This document shows positions 18,802-26,749 of a stretch of 64,000 nucleotides of DNA, piece by piece. Positions within the stretch are counted from its first letter, which is position 1. The number at the start of each line of letters is the position of its first letter. The stretch spans positions 4,464,001 through 4,528,000 of the forward strand of contig NZ_CP132339.1 in NCBI RefSeq assembly GCF_030944405.1. The letters are read 5' to 3'. The notes beneath the pieces were generated by a model. That model made no database searches. It was not told the origin of the DNA and worked only from the letters and a program-made list of their open reading frames with translations. A program made the position numbers and the translations under genes. The stretch comes from Janthinobacterium sp. J1-1 (lineage in GTDB: Bacteria; Pseudomonadota; Gammaproteobacteria; Burkholderiales; Burkholderiaceae_D).

Positions 18802-20243
18802 TATTTGTCTCCAGCGAAAGATTTTTCCAATACCCAGGTATCCTTGGTGCCGCCCCCTTGCGAGGAATTGACCACCAGCGAGCCTTCGCCCAGCGCCACG
18901 CGGGTCAGCCCGCCCGGCACCATCGAGATGGTCTTGCCCGACAACACGAAGGGGCGCAAATCGATATGGCGCGGCGCGATGCCCGATTCCACATAGGTGG
19001 GGCAGGCCGACAGGGCCAGCGTGGGCTGGGCGATATAGCCGCTGGGGTTGGCCAGCAAGCGCTGGCGGAAATCCTCGATCTGCGCGGTGGTGGAAGCCGG
19101 CCCCACCAGCATGCCGTAGCCGCCGGCGCCATGCACTTCCTTGACCACCAGCTTGGGCAGGTTGGCCAGCACGTAGCTGAGGTCGGCCGATTTGCGGCAC
19201 TGGTAGGTCGGCACATTGTTCAGGATCGGTTCTTCCGACAGGTAGAACTTGATCATGTCGGGCACGAACGGGTAGATCGACTTGTCGTCGGCCACGCCGG
19301 TACCGATCGCATTGGCCAGGGTAACCCTGCCGGCGCGGTATACCGACAGCAGGCCGGGCACGCCCAGCGAGGAGTCCGAGCGGAATGCCAGCGGATCGAG
19401 GAAATCGTCGTCGACGCGGCGGTAGATCACGTCCACCCGTTTCGGCCCGCGCGTGGTGCGCATGTAGACGGAATTGTCGTTGACGAACAGATCCTTGCCT
19501 TCGACCAGTTCCACGCCCATCTGCTGGGCCAGGAAGGCATGTTCGAAATAGGCCGAGTTGTACATGCCCGGCGTCATCACCACCACGGTCGGGTCGTCGA
19601 CGCCCATCGGCGCCACCGAACGCAGGTTGTCGAGCAGCATGTCGGGATAATGGTCGACCGGGGCGATGCGGTTGCGCGCGAACAGTTCCGGGAACAGCCG
19701 CATCATCATCTTGCGGTCTTCCAGCATGTAGGACACGCCGGACGGCACGCGCAGATTGTCTTCCAGCACATAGAATTCGCCCTGGCCGGCGCGCACGATA
19801 TCGACGCCGGCGATATGCGCATAGATATCGGATGCGACCGAGATGCCCTGCATTTCCGGGCGATATTGCGCGTTCTTGTAGATCTGCTCGGCGGGGACGA
19901 TGCCGGCCTTGATGATGTTCTGTTCATGATAGATATCATGGATGAACATGTTCAGGGCCTTGACCCGCTGCACCAGGCCGGTTTGCATCTGCGCCCATTC
20001 GTCGGCGGGAATAATCCGGGGAATCGTGTCGAACGGAATCAGGCGTTCCGTGCCGGCATCGTCGCCATACACGGCGAACGTGATGCCCACGCGGCGAAAC
20101 GTCAGGTCGGCCTCGGCCCGCTTGCGGGCGATGGTCTCCGGCGATTGCTGCTCCAGCCATTGATGGAATTCACGATAATGTTCACGCACCTTGCTTTCGG
20201 TGCCCAAGCCATCCGCCGTCATTTCATTGAAAAAATTCGCCAT
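18801..20243 (-). CDS. Circularly permuted ATP-grasp protein (DUF404/DUF407)
   Basis: A 480-residue protein of the permuted ATP-grasp type 2 family. Recognisable segments are F-Y-V-L-E-D-N-L-R-V-P-S-G-V-S-Y (metal/ATP site), V-V-M-T-P-G, V-D-V-I-Y-R-R-V-D-D-D-F-L-D-P and V-V-K-E-V-H-G-A-G-G-Y-G-M. The family is predicted to ligate amino acids or peptides with ATP. First gene of the four-gene operon; the ATG has GGGGA nine bases upstream. A sigma-54-type promoter and an NtrC-type site lie upstream. In-frame codons further upstream overlap those sites and are rejected as the start. Confidence 0.93.
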   Translation of the reverse strand: MANFFNEMTADGLGTESKVREHYREFHQWLEQQSPETIARKRAEADLTFRRVGITFAVYGDDAGTERLIPFDTIPRIIPADEWAQMQTGLVQRVKALNMFIHDIYHEQNIIKAGIVPAEQIYKNAQYRPEMQGISVASDIYAHIAGVDIVRAGQGEFYVLEDNLRVPSGVSYMLEDRKMMMRLFPELFARNRIAPVDHYPDMLLDNLRSVAPMGVDDPTVVVMTPGMYNSAYFEHAFLAQQMGVELVEGKDLFVNDNSVYMRTTRGPKRVDVIYRRVDDDFLDPLAFRSDSSLGVPGLLSVYRAGRVTLANAIGTGVADDKSIYPFVPDMIKFYLSEEPILNNVPTYQCRKSADLSYVLANLPKLVVKEVHGAGGYGMLVGPASTTAQIEDFRQRLLANPSGYIAQPTLALSACPTYVESGIAPRHIDLRPFVLSGKTISMVPGGLTRVALGEGSLVVNSSQGGGTKDTWVLEKSFAGDK

Positions 20244-20282
20244 ATTATGATTTCCCCTAGAGCCTGGTTGTAACATTACCTC

Positions 20283-20299
20283 AGCACGAAGCGTGCCAG
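20283..20299 (-). promoter_or_regulatory. Sigma-54 (-24/-12) promoter of the ATP-grasp/alpha-E/transglutaminase/Anbu operon
   Basis: On the minus strand CTGGCACG-CTTC-GTGCT reads as YTGGCACG-N4-TTGCW with one clear mismatch in the -12 block. The invariant GG (20297-20296) and GC (20285-20284) are separated by exactly 10 bases. Transcription would begin near 20273, giving a leader of about 30 bases to the ATG at 20243. The arms GCACG/CGTGC also make it a small inverted repeat, an alternative reading. Confidence 0.6.
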
Positions 20300-20329
20300 A
20301 GAGAATATGACAGAAAAGACCATAATTAA

Positions 20330-20363
20330 TGCACCATTGTGTGCGCTGCACCGCATTGGTGCG
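20330..20363. promoter_or_regulatory. NtrC-type binding site(s) upstream of the ATP-grasp operon
   Basis: TGCACC-GCAT-TGGTGCG (20347-20363) matches the NtrC enhancer consensus TGCACC-N4-TGGTGCA at 12 of 13 defined positions. Directly next to it TGCACC-ATTG-TGTGCGC (20330-20346) has one good half-site. The strong site is centred about 80 bases upstream of the start expected from the sigma-54 element, a usable activator position. Confidence 0.6.
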
Positions 20364-20410
20364 CCGGGAATGGCAAGACGGGCGGTATTGGGGCTGCCGC
20401 AGGCCGGAAA

Positions 20411-21556
20411 TCAGGCGGCTGGGTGGACGTAGGGACGGCAGTCGACGGGCAGGTCGAGGATGAAGGAAGTGCCGCTGGCGGGAGCGCTGTCGACGGCGAT
20501 GCTGCCGCCATGGCTTTCTGCCACATTCTGGACATAGGGCAGGCCGATGCCCCAGCCCGGTGCGGGCGCATGGTTGTCGCGCCGCAGATAATCGAAGATG
20601 CGCGTCATCTGCTCTTCGGCGATGGCCGGTCCGCTGTTGTGCACGGTCACGATCACGCGCCCGTGCGCCTGTTCCAGCCGCAACTCGATGACGCCGTCAT
20701 CGCCGTACTTGACGGCATTGCCGAGCAGGTTTTCCAGCGCGCGGCGCAGCGAATTTTCACACCACCAGCCCGTGATGCCGGCGCCGGCCACCTGGCATTT
20801 GCCCGGCTGCTGCAGATTGACCTGGGCGCAGACCGACTGCGCCAGCGGCAGCAGGTCGAATTGCGACAGCGCTAGCGGCAACTGCTGGCCCCGGTGATAG
20901 CTGAGCGTGTCGAGCAATTCCTCGATCATGGTGTCGAGCCGCTTGCCATGGTCGACGATGCGCTGCGTCAGCTCCGCCACCTTGTCCGGCTCCAGCCCGG
21001 CCTGGCGTTGCAGCAATTGCGCGCTGATCAGTATCACCGACAGCGGATTGCGCATGTCATGCGACAGGCCGGCGGCGATGCGGCGCTGGAAACTTTCGTG
21101 CATGGCCGTGAATTCGCGTATCGCGTCGCGGATGGCGATGTCGATCGAGGCGTGCAGGATGGCCCAGTCGCCGCGCCGCAAGGGCAGGCCGGCCGCCAGC
21201 GCCGCCTCGGCAAAGCAGTCGCGGAAGATCTGGTATTCCTGGATCACCTGTTCCGGGCCGTAGCTGGTCATGCGCGCCCGTTCATTGCCATGCACGGCGG
21301 GCACATTGCTGTTGCTGGCGGCGGTCTGGCGCGGGTTGCCCGCTGACAGCGCCTCGGCCAGGTGGTCGAAAAAAGCCGGCAAGGTATCGATCAGTATCGG
21401 CGGCAGCAATTGCGCCGCGCCGCGCACGCTGGCGCGCACGCGATGTTCCCATTCCTGCAGCACGGTGTCGCGCAGGTCGGCAATGCGCTGCGTGCGCAGG
21501 CGCGAACGTGGATGTGGACGCGCGGCAGGGGAAACAGGATCGTGGGCAAGTGACAA
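20411..21556 (-). CDS. Soluble sensor histidine kinase
   Basis: A 381-residue histidine kinase without membrane segments. The N-terminal 150 residues are an RsbRD-like helical sensor region. The phospho-acceptor H-box reads G-L-S-H-D-M-R-N-P-L-S-V-I-L; the ATP domain shows N-L-L-G-N-A-V-K-Y-G (N box) and G-W-G-I-G-L-P-Y-V (G2 box). No partner response regulator is adjacent, so it is an orphan kinase. The start is a TTG with GGAG five bases upstream; the first in-frame ATG is some 95 codons later and would cut the sensor domain. Confidence 0.85.
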   Translation of the reverse strand: MSLAHDPVSPAARPHPRSRLRTQRIADLRDTVLQEWEHRVRASVRGAAQLLPPILIDTLPAFFDHLAEALSAGNPRQTAASNSNVPAVHGNERARMTSYGPEQVIQEYQIFRDCFAEAALAAGLPLRRGDWAILHASIDIAIRDAIREFTAMHESFQRRIAAGLSHDMRNPLSVILISAQLLQRQAGLEPDKVAELTQRIVDHGKRLDTMIEELLDTLSYHRGQQLPLALSQFDLLPLAQSVCAQVNLQQPGKCQVAGAGITGWWCENSLRRALENLLGNAVKYGDDGVIELRLEQAHGRVIVTVHNSGPAIAEEQMTRIFDYLRRDNHAPAPGWGIGLPYVQNVAESHGGSIAVDSAPASGTSFILDLPVDCRPYVHPAA

Positions 21557-21629
21557 GCTGGCTCCGCAAGGCTGCGCGCAGTGGTGCGGTCCGATGCGCG
21601 GCCCTCCAGTATCCTACAAAAGCGCCGCC

Positions 21630-22538
21630 TTATTCGGCCAGTGAAGGACTGCCAGGCTGCTGCATGATATCGATCAATTGTGTGATCGATTCCGACCAGG
21701 CGGCTACCGAGAAATTTTGCGGATCGTCGTGGCCGTTCGCATAACCCGTGTCGAGCACGGCATGGAAGGCGGGAATCAGCCAGTGTCCCTTGCGCACGCT
21801 GGCAGCGATATACAGCAGGGCCAGCCGTTCGTACTGGGCCGGCGTAAAGCCGGGCTCGGGGGCCAGACCGTCATTGCCGCGCCCGCCGGCAGGATCGGAC
21901 TTGCGCGGCTGCACCAGCTCCACGTGCAGGAACAGGCCGGTCAGCGAAGGCTTGTCCTTTTCCAGCTTGCTGGCGAAATTGGCGATGTCGAAGCCGTGCA
22001 CGGTCACCGACTCGCCGAGCCGGTTCACATATACATGGCCTTTCGGCCCCGCGCCCCTGGCCGGGTTGCGCAGCGCAAAATCATTGAAATCCCAGTCGCG
22101 CGTATCGATGGCGGCGGGAATCGGGTTTAGCAGGAAGTTCGGATAGCTGGTGTCGTGGAGTACGAAATAGCGTGCCACGGGGGAAACCAGGCGGCCTGAA
22201 GCGCGCGACAGCGGTGCATCCAGCGCGCCGCCGAGCTCGCTTTCATTGATTTGCCGTTGCGCCAGGTAGGCGCGCAACTGGTTACGGTCGACGGTCACTT
22301 TTTCGCCGACATGGCGATCGAGGAAAGCGGGCAGGGCGACCGTCTGGCCGATACGCGCATACCTGTAGACGGGCCGCAGCAGGCACGCCGCCTGCGCGCG
22401 GGGCTGTCCCTGGAAACCGCTTTTCCAGGCCGCCCAAGGGCACGCCGCCGTTTTTTGCGAGGCGGCGGGCAGGCATAAGAACAATGAGAACAGCAATGGG
22501 AACAGCAAGGAGGGCAGCAATAATGGGTGCGGTGTCAT
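21630..22538 (-). CDS. Exported protein of unknown function
   Basis: A 302-residue protein with a clear signal peptide: a run of Leu/Phe/Pro to about residue 24, then an Ala-Ala-Ser junction. I do not recognise the family. Notable segments are Y-F-V-L-H-D-T-S-Y-P-N-F, H-V-Y-V-N-R-L-G-E-S-V-T-V-H-G-F-D and, near the end, N-G-H-D-D-P-Q-N-F-S; the His/Asp clusters could bind a metal, as in peptidoglycan-active enzymes, but this is a guess. It starts 17 bases after the TonB receptor stop and is likely co-transcribed with it. The ribosome site is weak. Confidence 0.6.
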   Translation of the reverse strand: MTPHPLLLPSLLFPLLFSLFLCLPAASQKTAACPWAAWKSGFQGQPRAQAACLLRPVYRYARIGQTVALPAFLDRHVGEKVTVDRNQLRAYLAQRQINESELGGALDAPLSRASGRLVSPVARYFVLHDTSYPNFLLNPIPAAIDTRDWDFNDFALRNPARGAGPKGHVYVNRLGESVTVHGFDIANFASKLEKDKPSLTGLFLHVELVQPRKSDPAGGRGNDGLAPEPGFTPAQYERLALLYIAASVRKGHWLIPAFHAVLDTGYANGHDDPQNFSVAAWSESITQLIDIMQQPGSPSLAE

Positions 22539-22555
22539 GCGTCCATTATTGCCGA

Positions 22556-24757
22556 TCAGAACGCGACCGTGGCGGAAACGACGACCGTGCGCGGCGAAGC
22601 GAGCACCAGGCTGCCGGCGCCGAACGAGGACACCGCCGACGCCCAGTAGTTGCGGTCCGTAACGTTGTCCACGCGGGCGCGCAGGGTCACGTCGCGGCCG
22701 GCCACTTGCGTCAGGTAGCGTGCGCCCAGGTCGACCCGGGTCCACGACGGCAGTTGCTTGGTGTTGGCCAGGTCCGCATATTGGGTCGAGGTGTAGACGG
22801 TGCGGGCGTTCAGGCTCAGGCCCGGCGCGCCCGGCACGTCCCACTCGCCGCCCAGGCTGACCTGGGTTTCGGGCGCGCCGATGGCTTGCTTGCCCTGGTT
22901 GGCGGCCACGTCGGTCTTGCGCTGGTCGGTATCGAGCCAGGTCAGGCCGCCCAGCAGGCGCACGCCCGTCATCGGCGTGCCGAAGACCGACAGTTCCACG
23001 CCCTGGTTGCGCTGCTCGCCATCGAGCGTGGCGCGGGTGCCGACGATGGCGCCCTGCGGCTTGTTGGTGGAAAACAGGGCCGCGCTCATGCCCAGCTTGC
23101 CGCCGTCATACTTGACGCCGATTTCCTTTTGCTTGGACTTGTACGGGGAAAACACCTCGCCCAGGTTGGTCACCGGCGCCAGATTGGCGCCATAGGTGCC
23201 GCTGGCCACCGGGCCCTTGACCAGGGCTTCGATATAGTTGGCGTACAGCGACACATTCTGGTTGGCCTTGTAGACGATGCCGGCGACCGGCGTGGTGGCG
23301 CTCTTGTCATAGGCCGGACCGGACTGCACGGCGGTGCCGTAGTCATAGCCGATATCCTTGATCTGCTGGCGGCGCACGCCCACCGTCAACAGCAGGCGTT
23401 CATTCAGGAACGCCATGGTGTCGGCCAGCGCGTAGCTGCCGAGAATGGTCTTTTGCGTGATGCGCGCATCGTTCATGTCGCCGCCGAAAAACGTCGTTGG
23501 CGGAATGGCGGCGTTGACCGGGTTATAGATATTGGTCGGAAAACCCGCAAAGTCGCTGATGGCGTAGGCATTCTTCGCTTCATTCCAGTGACCGGACCAG
23601 CTGGCCACCAGGGTGTGCCTGACGGCGCCCGTGTTCACCTTGCCGCGGATGCCCAGTTCGCCCGTGCGGATCTGCTGCTTGCGCGCATTGTCGAAGCGGT
23701 AGGCGCTGGCGTTGCCATTGGTGGCGCTCAACGCGGGGTTTGCCAGGCTGTTCGATTCGCGCGTCGAGCGGCCACCGAAGGCGGCCCAGGCCACCACGTC
23801 CTGGGCGATATCATATTCCGCGCGCGCGGTGCCGAACACGTCGCGTTCCTTGGAGAAACTCCAGGGCTGGGCAAAGTTGCGCGAGGCGTCGGGCGCCGAT
23901 GGCAGCACCGCCACACCCGAGGTCGCGACCGACGGGCGGGGCGCGTCCAGGTCGAAATTCTGGTAGCCGGCGTCGGCCGACAGGCGGAAGCCGCGGCCGC
24001 GATAGTCCAGGCCGACGGCGAACATGCCGACATCGTGGTCTTCATGCTTGATGCCGGTCTCGCCCTGGCGCTTGGCGGCATTCACGCGCACACCCAGTTC
24101 CTGCTGCTCGCCGAAGCGGCGCGCCACGTCGATGGCGGCATACGCATGACCGCCCGTTTCCACGCCGACCGTCACTTCCGTCAGCGGCGCATTGCCGGCG
24201 CGCTTGGGCATCAGATTGATGGCGCCGCCGACACCGCTGCCGCCAGGCGCCGCGCCGTTCAGGAAAGCACTGGCGCCGCGGAATACTTCCACCCGTTCCA
24301 GCAATTCCGGCGAGACATACTGGCGTGGCAGCACGCCGTACAGGCCGTTATACGCCACGTCGTCCGAGTCGAGCGCGAAACCGCGGATCATATACACTTC
24401 CTGGAAGTTGCCGAAACCACGCGACATGCGCACGGCCGGGTCGCTTTGCAGCAAGTCGCCCACGCTGCGTGCCTGCTGGTCGGCAATGAATTGCTGGGTG
24501 TAGCTGGTGGCGCCGAACGGCGAGTCCATCATGTCGACCGAACCGAGGATGCCCATGCGCCCGCCGCGCGCCACCTGGCCGCCCGCATACGCGCGCGACA
24601 GGCCTTCGGCCGAGGCGTCGGCCGACGCGCTGACGACCACGCTGGGCATGGTTTGCGCATCGCCGGCGGTATTCGACGTTTGTGCCTGGACAACGGTACT
24701 GGCCAGCAGGAATACGGCCAGGGCGATAGGGGTTGGGGCGAGGCGGAAGGTAGGCAT
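22556..24757 (-). CDS. TonB-dependent siderophore receptor
   Basis: A 733-residue outer-membrane receptor. A signal peptide ends near V-V-Q-A-Q. The plug domain runs to about residue 190 with D-L-L-Q-S-D-P-A-V-R-M and I-R-G-F-A-L-D-S-D-D; the 22-strand barrel follows and ends in the outer-membrane targeting Phe (V-V-S-A-T-V-A-F). It resembles ferrichrome/hydroxamate-type receptors (FhuA/FhuE class). A Fur box 25 bases upstream predicts iron repression. No siderophore synthesis or ABC genes are nearby, so it probably takes up a foreign siderophore. Confidence 0.92.
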   Translation of the reverse strand: MPTFRLAPTPIALAVFLLASTVVQAQTSNTAGDAQTMPSVVVSASADASAEGLSRAYAGGQVARGGRMGILGSVDMMDSPFGATSYTQQFIADQQARSVGDLLQSDPAVRMSRGFGNFQEVYMIRGFALDSDDVAYNGLYGVLPRQYVSPELLERVEVFRGASAFLNGAAPGGSGVGGAINLMPKRAGNAPLTEVTVGVETGGHAYAAIDVARRFGEQQELGVRVNAAKRQGETGIKHEDHDVGMFAVGLDYRGRGFRLSADAGYQNFDLDAPRPSVATSGVAVLPSAPDASRNFAQPWSFSKERDVFGTARAEYDIAQDVVAWAAFGGRSTRESNSLANPALSATNGNASAYRFDNARKQQIRTGELGIRGKVNTGAVRHTLVASWSGHWNEAKNAYAISDFAGFPTNIYNPVNAAIPPTTFFGGDMNDARITQKTILGSYALADTMAFLNERLLLTVGVRRQQIKDIGYDYGTAVQSGPAYDKSATTPVAGIVYKANQNVSLYANYIEALVKGPVASGTYGANLAPVTNLGEVFSPYKSKQKEIGVKYDGGKLGMSAALFSTNKPQGAIVGTRATLDGEQRNQGVELSVFGTPMTGVRLLGGLTWLDTDQRKTDVAANQGKQAIGAPETQVSLGGEWDVPGAPGLSLNARTVYTSTQYADLANTKQLPSWTRVDLGARYLTQVAGRDVTLRARVDNVTDRNYWASAVSSFGAGSLVLASPRTVVVSATVAF

Positions 24758-24781
24758 GGCGACGGTTGTCTGAATGTTAAT

Positions 24782-24800
24782 GAGAATGATTATCATTATA
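24782..24800. promoter_or_regulatory. Fur box of the TonB receptor gene
   Basis: GAGAATGATTATCATTATA matches the 19-bp Fur consensus GATAATGATAATCATTATC at 16 positions and sits 25 bases before the receptor start. It is close enough to block the promoter when Fur is loaded with iron. Confidence 0.85.
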
Positions 24801-24961
24801 TGACAGTCCGTGACATTGTGTGACAGATGATCAAAATTGTTCAGCCTTTGATCAAAAAGTACAGATGGATAAGCAACATCGGCGCCACAAGAGGGCAGGA
24901 TTTGCCGGGAAAAGTAGCGCCAGGCGGTACCTTGTTGAATTCTTAATGCACCAGGGAAAGT

Positions 24962-25669
24962 ATGCCTAGAATGGCGGACCGCGCCCTGGCGCTTCGAGGA
25001 CCCCGCATGCCGCCGCCATCCACCGTTGTCAACCGTCAGATCAGCCTGAAAGGCGCCGCCGTGGCGCTGATCCTGGCCATGCACGGCCTGGGCCTGTACT
25101 TGTTGCTGTTGCCGGCCAGGCAGCTCCAGCACTATACGGAAGTGGCTTTCATGACCCTGATTCCGCCCAGGCCGATGCCGCGCGCGCTGCCGATGATCGT
25201 GCCCATGCCGGTCACGGCGCCGCCACGCAGGGCCAGATCATTACCGCCAGCCACCATCACCGTTCCCGCAGCGCCGAGCGAGGCGATCACTGCCTTGCCG
25301 GAGGCCATCGCTAGGGAGGCCATCGTTCCCGATAGCGCGCCAGCCGCCCCGGCCGTCGATCTGCGCACCCGCGCCGTGCTCGCCGCCGGCGGCATCGACA
25401 AGACCCTGCGCGTCGAACTGAAGAAAGACAAGCCGTGGCTGGCGGCGCCGGAACTGTCCGGCGAAAGCAAGTTCCAGAAAATGGTGGCCAGCGCCTGGCG
25501 CGGCGGACCGCCGATCAGGATAGAGGACTATCTGACTGCCGACGGCCGGCCCGCCACGCGCGTGGTGACGGCCACCGGTAGCGCCTGCTACGCCATGCAG
25601 GCCAATCCGCTGGGCGGTGCCGACCCCTTCAATACCGCCGGCAAGGTGAAAAAAGTCTCCTGTCCATAG
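24962..25669 (+). CDS. Membrane-anchored proline-rich protein of unknown function
   Basis: A 235-residue protein. One membrane helix spans about residues 28-52 (G-A-A-V-A-L-I-L-A-M-H-G-L-G-L-Y-L), followed by a Pro/Ala-rich linker with repeated P-M-P and A-P-P, and a periplasmic C-terminal domain with two Cys (C-Y-A-M and V-S-C-P). The layout recalls TonB-like energy-transducing or inner-membrane linker proteins, but the TonB C-terminal motif is not recognisable. The ATG at 24962 has AGGGA upstream. Divergent from the TonB receptor gene. Confidence 0.65.
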   Translation: MPRMADRALALRGPRMPPPSTVVNRQISLKGAAVALILAMHGLGLYLLLLPARQLQHYTEVAFMTLIPPRPMPRALPMIVPMPVTAPPRRARSLPPATITVPAAPSEAITALPEAIAREAIVPDSAPAAPAVDLRTRAVLAAGGIDKTLRVELKKDKPWLAAPELSGESKFQKMVASAWRGGPPIRIEDYLTADGRPATRVVTATGSACYAMQANPLGGADPFNTAGKVKKVSCP

Positions 25670-25779
25670 GGCTGGCCCGACCTTGATGACGGCAGGGTTT
25701 TAGGGGCGGCCAGCCCCGGGTGGGCGTCAAATATGCTAAGTTGCGTCTGGCTATGACACCGACCCAACCCAGGACACCC

Positions 25780-26733
25780 ATGCTCCCCGACATACTGATA
25801 CTCGCCACCAGCCCCTCCGCCGCCGTCAATGAACAACTGGAACGCCAGTACACCTGCCACCATGCCTGGCAGGTGGCGCCCGAACAGCGCGCCGCCTGGC
25901 TGCGGGAACGCGCCAGCCGCATCCGCGCCGTCGTCACCACCGGCGCGTTGGGCCTGAAGGCGGCCGACATGGCGGCCTTGCCTGCGCTGGAAATCATCGC
26001 CGTCAATGGCGTGGGCCTCGATGGCGTCGACCTGGACGCGGCCCGCGCGCGCGGCATTGCCGTCACCACCACGCCGAACGTGCTGACCGACGACGTGGCC
26101 GACGTGGCGCTGGGCCTGCTGCTGGCCAGCGTCCGCCATATCGTGCTGCTCGACCGCTTCGTGCGCGACGGCGCCTGGGAACGGCGCGAAACGGTCAAGC
26201 CGGCCTTCAGCCTGCGCGGCAAGACGGCCGGCATTTTCGGCTTCGGCCAGATCGGCCAGGCCATCGCGCTGCGCCTGGCCGCGTTTGGCGTGCAGGTGCG
26301 CTACTACCAGCCGCGCGCCAAACCTGGCGTGAGCGCGCCGCTGGCCGGCTCGCTGCTGGCCCTGGCCCGTGAAAGCGATTATCTGATCGTTTGCGCGCCC
26401 GGCACGCCGGCCACCCGCCACGCCGTCAACGCCGAAGTGCTGGCCGCGCTGGGGCCGCAAGGCACGCTGGTCAATATCGCGCGCGGCGCGCTGATCGATG
26501 AGGAAGCGATGATGGACGCGCTGGCCGACGGCCGCCTGGGCGCGGCCGGCCTGGACGTGTTTGCCGACGAGCCGCGCGTGCCGGCCGCCTTGCGCGCCTT
26601 GCCGAATGTGGTGCTGACGCCCCATGTGGGCAGCCTGACGGTGGAAACCCGCCACGCGATGGGCCAGCTGGTGGTCGACAACCTGCAGGCGCATTTCGCG
26701 GGCCAGCCTTTGCCGACACCTGTGAAATTTTAA
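25780..26733 (+). CDS. D-2-hydroxyacid dehydrogenase (glyoxylate/hydroxypyruvate reductase type)
   Basis: A 317-residue NAD(P)-dependent D-2-hydroxyacid dehydrogenase. The Rossmann motif is G-F-G-Q-I-G-Q-A. The catalytic Arg lies in N-I-A-R-G-A-L-I-D-E, Glu in D-E-P and His in T-P-H-V-G-S. Such enzymes reduce glyoxylate or hydroxypyruvate. The ATG given has AGGA six bases upstream; frame-open extension to 25720 lacks a ribosome site. It ends 16 bases before the ltrA gene, so the two may form an operon. Confidence 0.88.
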   Translation: MLPDILILATSPSAAVNEQLERQYTCHHAWQVAPEQRAAWLRERASRIRAVVTTGALGLKAADMAALPALEIIAVNGVGLDGVDLDAARARGIAVTTTPNVLTDDVADVALGLLLASVRHIVLLDRFVRDGAWERRETVKPAFSLRGKTAGIFGFGQIGQAIALRLAAFGVQVRYYQPRAKPGVSAPLAGSLLALARESDYLIVCAPGTPATRHAVNAEVLAALGPQGTLVNIARGALIDEEAMMDALADGRLGAAGLDVFADEPRVPAALRALPNVVLTPHVGSLTVETRHAMGQLVVDNLQAHFAGQPLPTPVKF

Positions 26734-26749
26734 TAATAGAAAGAAACTG

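Noticed and set aside
22484..24823. 779-codon plus-strand frame opposite the TonB receptor
   Set aside because: Antisense shadow with His/Arg-rich composition and no domain.
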